Positions 1-10,945 of a stretch of DNA of 64,000 nucleotides are shown here, one piece after another. A program made the position numbers and the translations under genes. Where the stretch lies: NCBI GenBank assembly GCA_003971905.1, contig RSEE01000022.1:124001-188000 (forward strand), in the 5' to 3' direction. The stretch comes from Moniliella sp. 'wahieum'. Its lineage: Eukaryota > Basidiomycota > Moniliellomycetes > Moniliellales > Moniliellaceae. Below the pieces are notes generated by a model, which was not told the DNA's origin, did not search any database, and saw nothing but the letters and a program-made list of their open reading frames with translations. The first letter of the stretch is position 1; the number at the start of each line of letters is the position of its first letter.

Positions 1-80
1 CACGCGGTTTGTATACAAGGTCGGTAAGCAGAATCGCCACCTACTCGGCCCAGCGACAGTGCTATCAGAAGTGTCAGCCG

Positions 81-560
81 CTAGCACTCCTTAGTGAGCA
101 CAGGTGCGCACTCGACTGCCTCCTGCCCCGGGAGAGGCCAAGTAGTCACAACGCTCACGCTGTTGAACGTGCCGCCGAACAGCACAAGATCGCGGTTGCA
201 AAAAACAGAATCCCACAGTGTAGAACGAGCATGTAGAGCTGAAGCAATTATACCACAAATTCCACAAATCTTCAACGCTACTTCCCTGTGCATGGCATTC
301 CCCAGCCACCTGCTAACAGCGGCGGAAAGGTCTATGATCCGGCCAGGAGGCGGTGTGGTTCGCAAGTGCATGCACTGGACCAAAGCAGGCAATTGATAGC
401 TTGCCCTGTCCTCTTTCATAGCGAGCATAAGAGGCATCCGACCGAGCAGGACTGAGTCCGGCTCGTGGAAGAGCATCATGTCCCGTGTTAGCGGGGCAAG
501 ATGGAGAGTTTTGGGGAGGGGGGTGGACGCTGCCACTCGCAGCACATCCAAAAGGTTCAA
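81..560 (-). CDS. Hypothetical open reading frame, 159 codons
   Basis: I do not recognise this product. It is an uninterrupted ATG-to-stop frame with mixed, protein-like composition, including a hydrophobic stretch (KICGICGIIASALHA) about two thirds along. It starts only about 60 bp beyond the stop of RPL18 on the same strand, which leaves little room for a promoter. It could be a real small gene, an exon of a gene continuing past the left edge, or chance. No domain is visible. Confidence 0.25.
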   Translation of the reverse strand: MNLLDVLRVAASTPLPKTLHLAPLTRDMMLFHEPDSVLLGRMPLMLAMKEDRASYQLPALVQCMHLRTTPPPGRIIDLSAAVSRWLGNAMHREVALKICGICGIIASALHARSTLWDSVFCNRDLVLFGGTFNSVSVVTTWPLPGQEAVECAPVLTKEC

Positions 561-619
561 GACAAAATCAACACTAGTTTGCTCACACAGCCATCAACGA
601 AAACTGATCCCTCGGCAGT

Positions 620-1265
620 TTACACCTTGAAGCCACGCGACTTGCGGCGGCCACGGGCCATCTCACGCTTGCGAGACTTGCCGTTACCACGAACATAGGG
701 CTTCGCGTTCGAGTGAGGGCCCATGCCAAAGTGCTTCACAGCCTCGCGGGCGTTCTTAGGGCCGCGGATGAGCACCACGTTCTTGCCCGTGGGGGCACGG
801 AGAGCGAGCTGGTCGAAAGTCAGGGCTCACCGCCAGCAGCCAAGATACGGGCGCGGGCAGTCTTCGTGAAGCGCAGGGCGCAACCGAGACGGGGAACCTC
901 GAGAAGGCGGTTGTCATCGGTAATGGTGCCCACCACAGCGACAGTCTTGGCATCAGCGCCAGTCGTGCCGCGTTGCGCGTCAGGTAAATCAGACGCGAGA
1001 GCGAGACGGGAGGGCGGTTGACTTGCTCATATACAGGCGCTTGAGGATGGCCTTGTTGAACTTGCTGCCAGCGGCGGGCAAGATAGCGGTAGAGCTTGAC
1101 CAAGAGGAGGAGGTAAGGGTCCTCCGACTTGGGGGCAGTGCGGTTGCCCTTCTTGACGTGCTTCTTGGCGATGTCCACACCCTAGTAGGAAACCATGTCA
1201 GTCCAAATCTTTCCTGTCTGCGGGGATGCGATGCCTGGTGCTGACGCTGCAGCACGACTTACCAT
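620..1265 (-). CDS. RPL18: 60S ribosomal protein L18 (eL18)
   Basis: This is a structural protein of the large cytosolic ribosomal subunit. Across frames one reads the family landmarks in order: [19 protein letters not shown] near the N-terminus, [38 protein letters not shown], and the basic tail ending [11 protein letters not shown] before TAA at 620-622. The total of about 188 codons matches the family. The start is the ATG at 1263-1265, followed immediately by GTAAGT, so exon 1 holds only the initiator codon. The intron is 1182-1262 (81 bp, acceptor CTAG), and exon 2 opens GVDIAKKH, giving the expected M-G-V-D start. At least three frame breaks occur (after YLARR, near the VGTITDD segment, and before LTFDQ). 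In a conserved essential gene these are best read as missing bases in the assembly. Confidence 0.93.
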
Positions 1266-1551
1266 CTTGACGGCTTGGTGGTGCTGCAATGGTAACCGCT
1301 GGTTCCCTCACGGACTGATCGGGCGAGGACGGAAATGAATAGGGTTACGGTAGCGCTGCGGCATGCAGTGCCGCCATGCCTACTTTATGAAGAGTTTAAT
1401 GTGAACTAGCGGTGAAATGACGGTTAGGGTTTGGTTATGTCACAATTGCACCGGGCTGAGGAGCAGGTGTGATGTCACAGTGACATGTGAGCGCGTGAGG
1501 CTGAGGCCTGAGCCTGAGGGTCGCAGCACTCATCATGTCACAAGGAATCAT
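1266..1551. other. Intergenic, upstream of RPL18
   Basis: About 290 bp separate the RPL18 start codon from the first recognisable LINE sequence. It must hold the RPL18 promoter. I see no clear TATA box. A short run of TGAG/GAGGCTGAGG motifs lies at about 1490-1520. Confidence 0.4.
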
Positions 1552-2640
1552 ATACCTGCCTCTCCGGATGGGAGGATGTGGCAGCCCGCTTTACTCGTAT
1601 ATTGCGCCCCACGCCCGTGCCGCGGCCAACGAGGTCAACGACTTCCTTATTCCCACCTATGTTGACCGGTCGGGACCGCAAACGACTACGGCCAACGCAT
1701 TTACGAAACAACGCCAGCGTTGCCGGGCGATGTGGGAGCAGAGTCGACAGGAGCTGCTCCAGAAGCTCGACGCTGCCGATGGACGCCATGTGGTTGAGAG
1801 CGCAGCAACCCGCTGAGCCACAATTGGCTCTCCGTCATTCCGTCCACCCCGTGCCTCAAGCTCTCTGACCAGCAGGTTCAGGTTGGTCTCCAGCTCCGCA
1901 CACTGTGCCGCTCCACGCGCAGCACGTGCAAGTGCGGCGTTATGCCTCGCTGGAGCACATCATGGCTTGCACCAGCTCCCAGGCCAAGTTTAGTGCGTTG
2001 CATGAGGCAGTCGGGAGCCCACTCCAGCTCGTGCGCTCCATCTCCGACACCCACGTCCGCAACAACCTACTGTGGAAGAAGGGGATGGACGAAGCGCGGA
2101 CGGAGGGCACAGCGCACTGACTGCCGCGTGATGGGCCCGGAGCACTCGGAGGATCTGGAATGGAGTAGACCACATGCTGCGCGACACGGGAACGCTGGAG
2201 GCGCAGAGCGTGTACCGGAGAGTGGTACATAAGCACTGCGACGCCTTTGGAACGCCGGGAGAAGGAGCTGCTTCGGCTGCTGGAACAAGCAGAATGCGAC
2301 AAGGACGCCAAGTGCCAGGGACGCACTCTCAAGATCCGCTTTTCCCCCTAGTTTTGGACGCGAGGATACTACGGCATCAAGACAGCGGGCAATATGTTTG
2401 CGCATGGAAGGATTTGGCTACTCAGCCTCAATGGAATGGTTCCTCGCTAAACCACCTTCATCCGTGTCCACACGCGCTACCTAGGTACGGGACCGGATAG
2501 CGAGAACCAGAGGGTTCTGATATCTGGCGATCCCCCTGGTTCCTTAACCTTGGTGGCGCTTCCAAGTAACCTCCTCAAGATGAACGGTTCGGTTTACACG
2601 TAGCGTTCCCCCTGTCCCAGCTTTAAGCTCTGTCAATGAT
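1552..2640 (+). mobile_element. 5'-truncated LINE-type retrotransposon, copy 1
   Basis: This is a remnant of a non-LTR retrotransposon holding the C-terminal part of the reverse transcriptase and the 3' UTR. The sequence around 1552-1680 encodes LPLRMGGCGSPLYSYIAPHA, the LPLRLGG-type motif typical of the region after the LINE reverse transcriptase core. Further along is a Cys/His-type segment followed by LEHIMA. The same order and the same 3' UTR recur at 23.6-24.8 kb and 53.8-54.6 kb on the other strand. Several frame breaks are present. The 3' end is placed at the conserved CTCTGTCAATGATATGGACG stretch (about 2630-2650). Being truncated only at the 5' side fits target-primed reverse transcription. 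Confidence 0.75.
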
Positions 2641-3218
2641 ATGGACGCAGAGTAGAGATTAGAGGCTGGGCCTTTTAGAGCCACGAGGTGACTGGTACGT
2701 TTGGCCAAAAATGCCTTCGGTCACTATCATACGGTCCCAGATCTCACAGCAAAGCGTTCATTGCGGCAGAGGATGTATGTTGGAGGCATATGAGTGGGAG
2801 GATGTGTCTCAAAAATGGGACTGGCTGTCCCAACAGGTCAACTGGTACAAAAATGAGAGACAAATCGCATGCATCACACCTACTGATATTTCAATGGGGC
2901 CCCGCCTATCGATCGCCTATCATCCATACATCATGCATCATCATCAACAATCCGCGCACGCACTGCCCCCCTGCCGCCACCCCACCAGCCCAACTGGCCG
3001 CACAGCGTCACTGTGTGCGCCTAAAGTACGCCTCGCATGCCAGGCACTGGCGCTGTGCCCGGCGGGCCCAGCAGTACTCCGAGGACCTGAGCGCCTGAGC
3101 CTCGACCACGCCCGCTCCCTGCCACATAAAAGGCCTGCACGCCGCCATCTGGCCATCTTCTTTCCCCACCACCGCCTGCCTTCATCCTGCGACGCCGGCA
3201 AACGACACAGCATCTGCA
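2641..3218. other. Intergenic, LINE end to kinase-like gene
   Basis: No gene is supported here. A 310-codon frame starting at 2711 runs across it but has no recognisable domain and overlaps the start of the kinase-like gene. A CATAAAA box at about 3123-3130 lies roughly 90 bp before the ATG at 3219 and could be its core promoter. Confidence 0.4.
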
Positions 3219-4949
3219 ATGACCCCGCTCAAGTCGTCTGCCTTCTCCCGCCGCCCGCGCGTCGGCCAGCTTGGCCCGCGCCTCAAGCAGGCCTCCCGCA
3301 CAAGGGGCACAAAGCCAGCACCCTCCTCCGTCCTTGCCTTATCCCTTCCCTCCCACGCCCGGCGGCCGCGACGCCGTTGCTCCCCACTCTCTCCCTGCGC
3401 CGTCCGCTTCCGATGCCCCGGCCGATTTGCAGTCTGCCACGCCGGCGCCATGCCACCGGCGCTGTTCCTCTCGGACGCCTGGTGGCGCAGCAGCACCACC
3501 TGCCGCCATTGCCACCCCTTCCAGGTTGTACCCGCCACTACGACCCCCCTCCCGTGCTGCGAAGCGCACGAATGAGAACGTCTTTGCCACTTTTGGTACA
3601 CCGCACCCAAACGGCACCAAGTGAAGCATGCTCGCATCTCTGAAAACCACAATGCCACACATTATTTCTCACCCTATCCCACAGTGAAAATCTAAGCGTA
3701 CTCCTCTCTCCCCTACATGCACCCACAATTTGGAAGCTAACTCTGATATCCACGTGCAGCCTGCTGTTGCCGACCAGGTGCAAGCCGATCCAGTGGAACT
3801 GGACAATCTCGCCAGCATTGGTGGCACCCAATCATTGGCCCCGTCCTGCGTTTTTCTCGGAGCGACAGTTGCGCCTATCTTCTGGCGCAGCGATACATCA
3901 TTACCGGGGACCGTGGCAAGACCCCCCTATGGACACGCAATGCTGGCCCATGACAGGTCATCAACCAAGAGGTGGTGATCAATGTCAGCCACACCGCTAC
4001 GGACATGCGTGCCGATAGCATGCGCCAGGCACGGATCCTGCATGCAGTGGAGCCATGAAGCCGGACGTCATTGGCTGGTGCACGTGCGCGAAGTGTTTCT
4101 CTACAACAACGACCGTCTTTGCATCGTGTTTGACAGCAAGGCTTGCACGCTGGACCGCTTTATCAAGCATGACCTCCGCACGCCGTGGGCTCCCACTGGA
4201 GCACATCCAGGCCATCATGAACAACTCATCCTCTTTCTCGCCTCCCTTCATGACCAGGGCTTCGTCATGGCAATCTGACCGCAGAACGACAGCACCGCCG
4301 CTCTCATCCCCAATCCCTCCAAGAACGGCGAGGTGGTTCCGTTCCTCTCTCTCGCCAATGGTCCACATGACTGGAGCGGGTAACATCCGCATTCGTCCCA
4401 GCATCAAACCGAGTGCGCTTCCCAAGGCTACCTTCCACCCGAGGCGCTGCTTGGCACCCACGCCTGGTCGGCTCCTCTTATGTGGGCAGCTGGGTGTGTG
4501 TATGCTGAGCTGATGACGGGCAAGCTGCCATTTGGACCCCATCAGCGCGATGTCTGGCCGACAGGAGGCGTACAACCAGTACAAAGCAGATATGCACGCC
4601 TTTGAGTCCAGCGACACACCACCCCTCTTGGCGCAGATGCAGAGCGCGCTGGTGTGATGCCCAACAGCCTCTGGCCCACCTCCCGACTGACAAGCGTCAG
4701 CAGCTCTTCTTCCCCGATGGAACTGTGCGCACCACCAAGCCGATCCCATCCACCCCACTTCTCGGTACCAGTACCACCAGAACAAAAAAGCAAAGTACAT
4801 GACCTACGACTTTGCTTCCGGGATCTTGTCGGTCACTTCTCGAGCCCGACCCCAACCTGCGCATCTCGGCCCAGGAGGCTTTGAAGCACCGCTTCTTTGA
4901 CCTACAACGCGGCACGGACTACCCACGCAACATTCACCTGCCGCAGTAA
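3219..4949 (+). CDS. CMGC-like protein kinase homologue, catalytic motifs apparently lost
   Basis: The N-terminal part (about 3219-3625) is Pro/Ser/Ala-rich and looks disordered. The kinase fold begins near 3880. Readable landmarks across frames are VREVFLYNNDRLCIVFD (hinge region), LEHIQAIM and ASLHDQGFV (alpha-E), PEALLGTHAWSAPL (subdomain VIII), GCVYAELMTGKLPFGP (subdomain IX, CMGC-like), and LRISAQEALKHRFF (subdomain XI) before the stop at 4947-4949. The start is the ATG at 3219 and an intron probably lies between about 3625 and 3730. At the catalytic loop I read HGNLTAEN instead of HRDLKPEN, there is no recognisable DFG, and the beta-3 lysine region reads VVINVSH. At least five frame breaks are present. 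It may be a pseudokinase or a decayed gene; assembly deletions alone would not produce the substituted residues. Confidence 0.65.
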
Positions 4950-6251
4950 CTGCTACCTCGGCTTACTTTTTACTTGAACTTTTGTATTGGATCAGCGCCC
5001 AGGCCTGGTTCGTTCTCGGCCCAGCGCCCCAACGCCACAGATACAGCATTCATCGGGCACGTTGAGTGTATGGAAGGCAAAGATGTCCACAACACTCCTA
5101 TTGTGTATCCCCCGCCAACAAATGGGTTGGCAACATGTGGGGAGTGGGCCCCTCTCCCAGTGATGAGCCATGAGATCTGAGAAGACAGATTTAACGAGGT
5201 CGAGCACATCGCTCCCTCGGCCCTGCCTTAGGGTTTATCGACCTATACTCTCGTGCGCCATTATTGGAGCATACACCGACCAAATCATTTGGTTCATCCG
5301 GTCAAAACTGCCGGAGACGCAATTTCTCGAACCGTCGGTTCCTTTTCGTTCGGTTCTCCTCAGTTCCCCCTTTCTCCACCGTGGCGTTCTCGGATTGAAT
5401 TGAATCGTCCTCTCTCCGGATGAATTCAGCAAATCATTTCTTTTGTAGTGGCTTGATGTGTATAGTTTATTAGCAGAAAGCTACTATAATGTTGTTCTAT
5501 AATTACCGGCGGTTATACCTCTCTATCTGCTTTGGGGTAGTCACACAGTCGTCATTTTCATATCCGATCAGACCAAAACAATACACGCAGGCTACGGGGG
5601 GGGATCTTCAAGGGTGAAACCGTCTGTCGCCGTACTGCCAACAAGGGACAAACCACACCATGGAGGTGAAGAGCTCACCTCAACTCGAACGATCTGATAG
5701 TGGGCACGGTCCTGCAATATATGCCTCATCGGCATATCGAGTGATCTACGAGATCGCACGATGATATTCGCTCAATCATTCTCATCATCTCGTAACGTCC
5801 GCGCTCCCGAAAGTGATTCGGCGAATGTTGAGATGCGCAATTTGGCACGGGAGAGAATGGGCAAAATGCAAGTGAGGCACAAGCGAGATTCATCTAGCAT
5901 TTGTTTGGCATATCAGAACGTGAATGATCCACCGTCAATCACCAGTCGATGACGCAGGCACAGCTTTAGTTGAGGTGGCACTACAAACTGGCTAGCAACT
6001 ATGCACAGAAAAGATATTTAAGCAGTTTCGTGGTAACAAGTAGTACATACAGTGTAGTAAGGGGAAAGCTAGTAAAGGGACTGAAAGACATGTGTCCCGA
6101 GCCGAAAGATCGTCAGCGGGTAGGACCATCATGCGCGTCATTCCTTAACACGCCACCGCGGTGGCAACCCAAGCACGGCAAAATCGAGGCCGGCGCATAA
6201 ATGAGGGTACAAGTAGGAAGGGAGGACAAGGCGAAGGCGCAAGTGCTCCGC
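4950..6251. other. Intergenic, no gene seen
   Basis: This 1.3 kb lies between the stops of the rightward kinase-like gene and the leftward transporter gene. I find no conserved protein segment, RNA gene or long repeat. From about 5430 it is more A+T-rich than the flanking genes. A G7 run occurs near 5597. Confidence 0.4.
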
Positions 6252-8327
6252 TCACTTCTCCGATACGGGCGTAGCCTCCACGGCCGGAGCATCGTGTGTG
6301 GCTCGATGTGCTCTTTGACACGCTCCGCCTCGCGGTCGAGGTTGTTGAGGTTCTCCTCTTGGCGGTCCAGCTTGTAGAATACTAAGCAAGCAAAAAGAAC
6401 AAAAGTCAGTTTTCAGTGTCAACAGACCAGGCAGATCGGAGACAGACAACGTACGCAACCAGAACACAATACCACCACCGCAGCACAAGCCACTGACAAT
6501 CGCGTAGTTCTCCACCAGCTTGGGTCTTGGCTGATGGGGTTGAAGGCCTCACCCAACGCCGAGCTGACGGCCGACATGAACAGTTGGACAGCCATGACAA
6601 ATGACTTCATGTTCTTGGGGCCTTGTTGAACGCATACTCGTACGACGGCACATTCACCAACAGCTCCGACGTAGCGATCAGAATGTAGGCGCCAGCCTGC
6701 TGCCATAATTGATCGGCGCCTTGGTGTCGCACTCGCCGGCATAGTACCCGCAAGCCGACTTCTTGTAGATAAAGTGTTGCGTCACCGCAGCGTAGACCAT
6801 GGCCAGCGAAGCGACCTGGAACCCAACGCAATGCGTTGCAGGGCCGAGATACGCAAGCCCATGCGACGGAGCATAGGGTACAGGCCGTAATCGAGGATCG
6901 GAACCAGAATCAAGATAGCGAGACTGTCCAAGTTCTGGACAATCGAGTTGGGCACACCGTGCAGCTGCATGGTGGCCGCCTGGGAGGGAGGTTGGAGGTC
7001 ATTTGGTTGTACGCAAGCTGGTAGATGGGCAAGAGACAGAACACTTGGCACGCCTTGTACGCACGCCGCACCTCCATAACCCACACGTCATCAAAGGTCA
7101 TCCAGTGAGGGCGCGTCTCAGGGGTGAAGCGGCTGGGAAGCGCATAGTCCCAGAAGTCATCTGCCTTCATGTTCTTGTAGATCCGGACCGGATTCCAAGT
7201 GAGGCACGGCTTGGTGCAGAACCAAAGGATGCGTACCGCCGAGGGCATAAGGGAGCCGGCAGGCGGGTACGCACGTACTTGTTGCGCCACAGCAACAGAA
7301 TGGGGAAGCAGGAAAGGAACACAATGGTGGGCAAGGTGTACTCGAGCCAGAAACCGACATATTTCTCCGATAGGCCATGCCAATCTGACACCAGAGCACC
7401 AATGTTGATGAACAAGTAGAAACATGAACAGGCGACCGAGTGTCAGGTTGGGGTCAATGATGACCCGCTCGCCGGTCTTGGGCAGCGTGGTGACCTGCAT
7501 CTTGGTCGCAGTAACCTGCTCGGCGATCAGAGGACTGACCGAAGATTTGAACCAACCGGTACCGACACCAAACAACAATGGCAATAATCAGGCACGCATA
7601 GGCACCGTTGGGGTTGTCCATGACGGGAGGCAAGGCACTAACTAAAAAGAGGAGGGAAGTTAGCCAACAATTCGTCGTCAAGCAGCAGAGGTAAACCGCA
7701 CGTACCAATCAGGATAATGTGGCCGACGGTGGCAATGCAAAGAGCGATGAGAATCGTGTTAAACCGACCCCAATATGAGTCGGCGAGGTAAGCACCGAGA
7801 AGAGGCATGCAGTACACCCAGAACGAGTTGAAGGTGGTGATACCAAACGCAGCTCGCTGTCCCTTGTTCAGGGCACCCGTTACACCATCCGACGTGCGGT
7901 TGGCACCGGTGCGACCACCAACGCTGAAGTCTGGCCGGCTGCTGGATAAGTTGGTGAAGGCGTTGGACACACCGTAGTACGAGAATCGCTCGGCCAACTC
8001 GCACATGGCAACACCATATGCCCGCCAAGGCACGGGGGCGGGGAGGCGACGAAGGGAATCAATCTCCTCCTGGGTGGCATGTGGGCCGCCTCGTCGTCTG
8101 AGGTGTGTATTCGATGGCAGACGCCTCTTGGTCGAGGGGAAGTCCCTTTTTCTCATCGGCAGACACATCGTCGTGGACATCAGCAGGCACGACGGAGTCG
8201 GACGCCGGAACGGTGGGCGCCACGTGGGCGTACGCCAGCTGGTCGTCGGCAGCCACTGGATGGGGGGGAGGGAGTCAGCAAAAGACGAGGGGCAAGGGAC
8301 CCAGCACGTACGGTCAGCGTTAGGCAT
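6252..8327 (-). CDS. PTR2: Proton-coupled oligopeptide transporter (POT/PTR2 family)
   Basis: The protein imports di- and tripeptides with protons across the plasma membrane. The diagnostic proton-coupling motif E-L-A-E-R-F-S-Y-Y-G lies in the first membrane helix (about 7970-8010). It is followed by FNSFWVYCMPLLGAYLADSYWG and, near the C-terminus, NVPSYEYAFNKAP and SALGEAFNPISQDP, all typical of the family. The start is the ATG at 8325-8327 with a five-codon exon (MPNAD). Introns with GTACGT donors lie at 8256-8311 (56 bp), 7642-7705 (64 bp) and 6382-6454 (73 bp), and each splice restores a sensible frame (for example HIILI to VSALPPVMDNP). The charged tail KLDRQEENLNNLDREAERVK ends at the stop at 6252. 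The length, about 600 codons, fits the family. Several single-base frame breaks occur. Confidence 0.9.
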
Positions 8328-10342
8328 GGCGATAAGAAGACAGACGTCGGCGATGCTGCTGCTGGCTTTTGTACTCGGCACAGCCAGCTGTGTGAAGAGG
8401 GTTTTGGGCTGCCTCCACCCGGGGCAGCTGGACGCAGGAGGAGGCCACATGCAGACGCAGAGCCAGGGCTTGGGCTTTGGCCAGCCCGTCTTCCCAGCGT
8501 CGGCACCTCCCGCACGGCGCCACTCTCCAGGCTGCACCTCGCCGAGCATGTGGTTTTTCCCGCGAAGAGATAGCCGCGTGTCTGGCCCGGAGCCCCGCAC
8601 GGCGCCTGTGTTGCCCGCGTCCATCCGCTGCTGCAGCTGGGTCGAGATCTCGAGAGAGCGTGCTGGTGCGGGTCACACGTGACGCACAGGGCCTGCCGGC
8701 CTGAGGGTGACATGGTGACAGTGCATGTGACGCAGGAACGAGCGATACGAACCACACTGCGCTGGTGCCCCGCGCGGGTATCAGTGCTCCCCACCACGGT
8801 TCGCTGGTGTGCATCGCCAGTTGCCCTCTGCGGGGGGACATGCAGCCGCCGCAGCAACCAGCGTGCAGCTCCACAGTGCCCTGGTTCCTGCCGTGTGGTC
8901 TTCGCATGCGATCGCGTGCCACGATGGATGATACATAGTCGACATGGTCGAATATTCCCCCTGTGCGCACGTCACGCGTCCCGCGTCACGCGTCATGCTC
9001 TTCAAGCGAAGGACAGGCAGTGCTAGTGGGATCCGCCATGTCACTGACACATGCCACGCTGACGCGTGACGCGTGACGTGTTATCTGCATCACACATCCG
9101 TGCCTTCGCGCACCTCTGCTAGGCGGGGGCAGAACTACGGGAGAGCGAAACGCAGAAGAAGTAGCTGGTGACTCCGGTGACTAGATGACTAGAAGTGTCG
9201 GAGGGGCGTCTCTGCCCTGCCCTGCACCACACGACTCTTCCAGCGGTGGTAGCAAGGCGAACGTTCGATGAACTTGTGTGCCCTGTGATGCATGTGATCG
9301 ATGATCGATGATCGATGGGCAAGCGGGGCTAGGCCAACGCCCTGCATCATGCACTAGCGCAGTGAGTGTGATGAATGACTCGGTACTGCTCCGGGGCGTT
9401 TCCTGGGTGCAACACACGACTATCCGGAGGTGGCGGCGAATCAGGCGAGCGCGGCCAAATGGTGGCCAGAATCCCCCGCTGCGACCCTGTGCTGCCAAGA
9501 CCAAGAGCCTCGGCCGCAAGAGGCTTCCTTGGTCCTGTGGCCCTGAGGCGCTGAGGTTTCCTCAGGCACTGGAGAACAGCCTATGCGTTCAGGATGCATG
9601 ATGCGCACTGTTGGAAGGGCGTGCTTTGCTGGTTAGCACTTGCGCACCTTCGGCTTTCCAGTCGGGGTTACGCCGTTTTTTCTTCCGCTGGCTGGTGTTT
9701 ACAAGTTGACGGTCGTGCCTGGAAAAGTTTCGAGCTGGTTTCGGCGCATTCAGCGAAGCCCTAACTAGTAACTAGAATTCAGGACGGCCTCAACTTGGGT
9801 TTGAACGCTGCGGACTGCAAAGCACGTCAGCGCGTCAGCCAACGCCCTGGCCCTCCCCCCGCAAAAAGATCGAAGCGTCGGGACCGCGGGATGGGTCGTC
9901 GTGACGCGTGAGCCGTGAGCTCAGCCTGAGCACTGTACACACCGCACACTACCACTACCCCAGACCTGAGCCTCAGGTCTCAGGCTCAGGCTCAGGCGCT
10001 CAGGCCCTAAAAAAGATCGGGTCGAAGGCCGTGACGCGTGACGCGTGACACATGATGCATGATGGCAAGTTGCTGGTTACCACTGACCGGTGACCTGTGG
10101 TTAGTGATGCATGATACTCTAAGCTTGCTCAATTTCAAACCTGGACCGCGGAGCTCAGGCGCTCAGATCTCAGAGGAACGGGGGCTGAGAATGATCAAAT
10201 TCCGCGCTCTTAAACCAAACCACGTGAGTATCACGCGTCACGTCCAGCTGTCCGATGCACTGTACAACACAACGGCATACCGTACAACCGATTTGTGCGG
10301 AGACGAGCACAGTCTCTTAGTTTGGCTGGTCTCGTTCCCATT

Positions 10343-10500
10343 TCCAATTTCTTCGTCCCGAGCGTCTCGCTCCTTGTCTTTCTTCGCTTCGCCCATGTCC
10401 TCTGCTCTTGCTTCTTCCCCACGACAATTGCTACATCCCTAGGCCTAATCCCGCTCTGGTCTCCTCTCATCGCTTTTTAGTCCCGGCTGTGAGACACGGG
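10343..10500 (+). repeat. Dispersed repeat A, copy 1
   Basis: This stretch, with the core CCCGAGCGTCTCGCTCCTT and a TGCTACATCC segment about 75 bp later, recurs in diverged form on the minus strand at 55430-55575. The similarity extends to a TGTGAGACA block at its right end. It is pyrimidine-rich and carries no conserved frame, so it may be part of an LTR or a short interspersed element. Confidence 0.55.
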
Positions 10501-10739
10501 TGCTGCGCTGTGTTCCGGGTGTTGCTGGTTCGGTGTGGTTGCCTTTTTCTTCTCTTCAAGCTTCAAGAGCTTCAAGCTTGAAGCTTGATCGGTCACCGGT
10601 CACCCCATCTGTTTTCACCTTCTGTCCGCGTCTGCATCCGAACACGATTACCTCGTCGTCCCCTACACTCCTCAGACTGCTGGGGCAAACGGCTGCTGAG
10701 AGCTCGCTCACTTCCCACTCTGTTGAACGTTTGAGACCC

Positions 10740-10945
10740 GGAATCCTGTGACATGTGATGGCCCTCGACGGTGATGCAATCGCATTCGTGTGGTGGCCAA
10801 CAAAGCCAAGCAACAAAACACCTACAGAGGTACAGCAAGCAGCCAGCAGTCGCTGTCCGGAAGCTATAATAGGCAATTAGCAGGCTTGGCGCTGAGCGGA
10901 ACAAGGAAGCAGAGGTGAGAAAACAACGGAATTCCTACGCCTGAG
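10740..10945 (-). repeat. Dispersed repeat B, copy 1
   Basis: Read on the minus strand, this contains ACCTCTGTAGG, then GCGATTGCATCACC and CGAGGGCC. The same series, with small gaps, is present on the plus strand at 26695-26880. Similarity also covers the TTCCGYTGTTTTCYC segment on its upstream side. No coding content is convincing. Confidence 0.55.

Noticed and set aside
2711-3643. Open frame of 310 codons upstream of the kinase-like gene
   Set aside because: No domain, low-complexity composition, and it overlaps the better-supported kinase start at 3219 in another frame.
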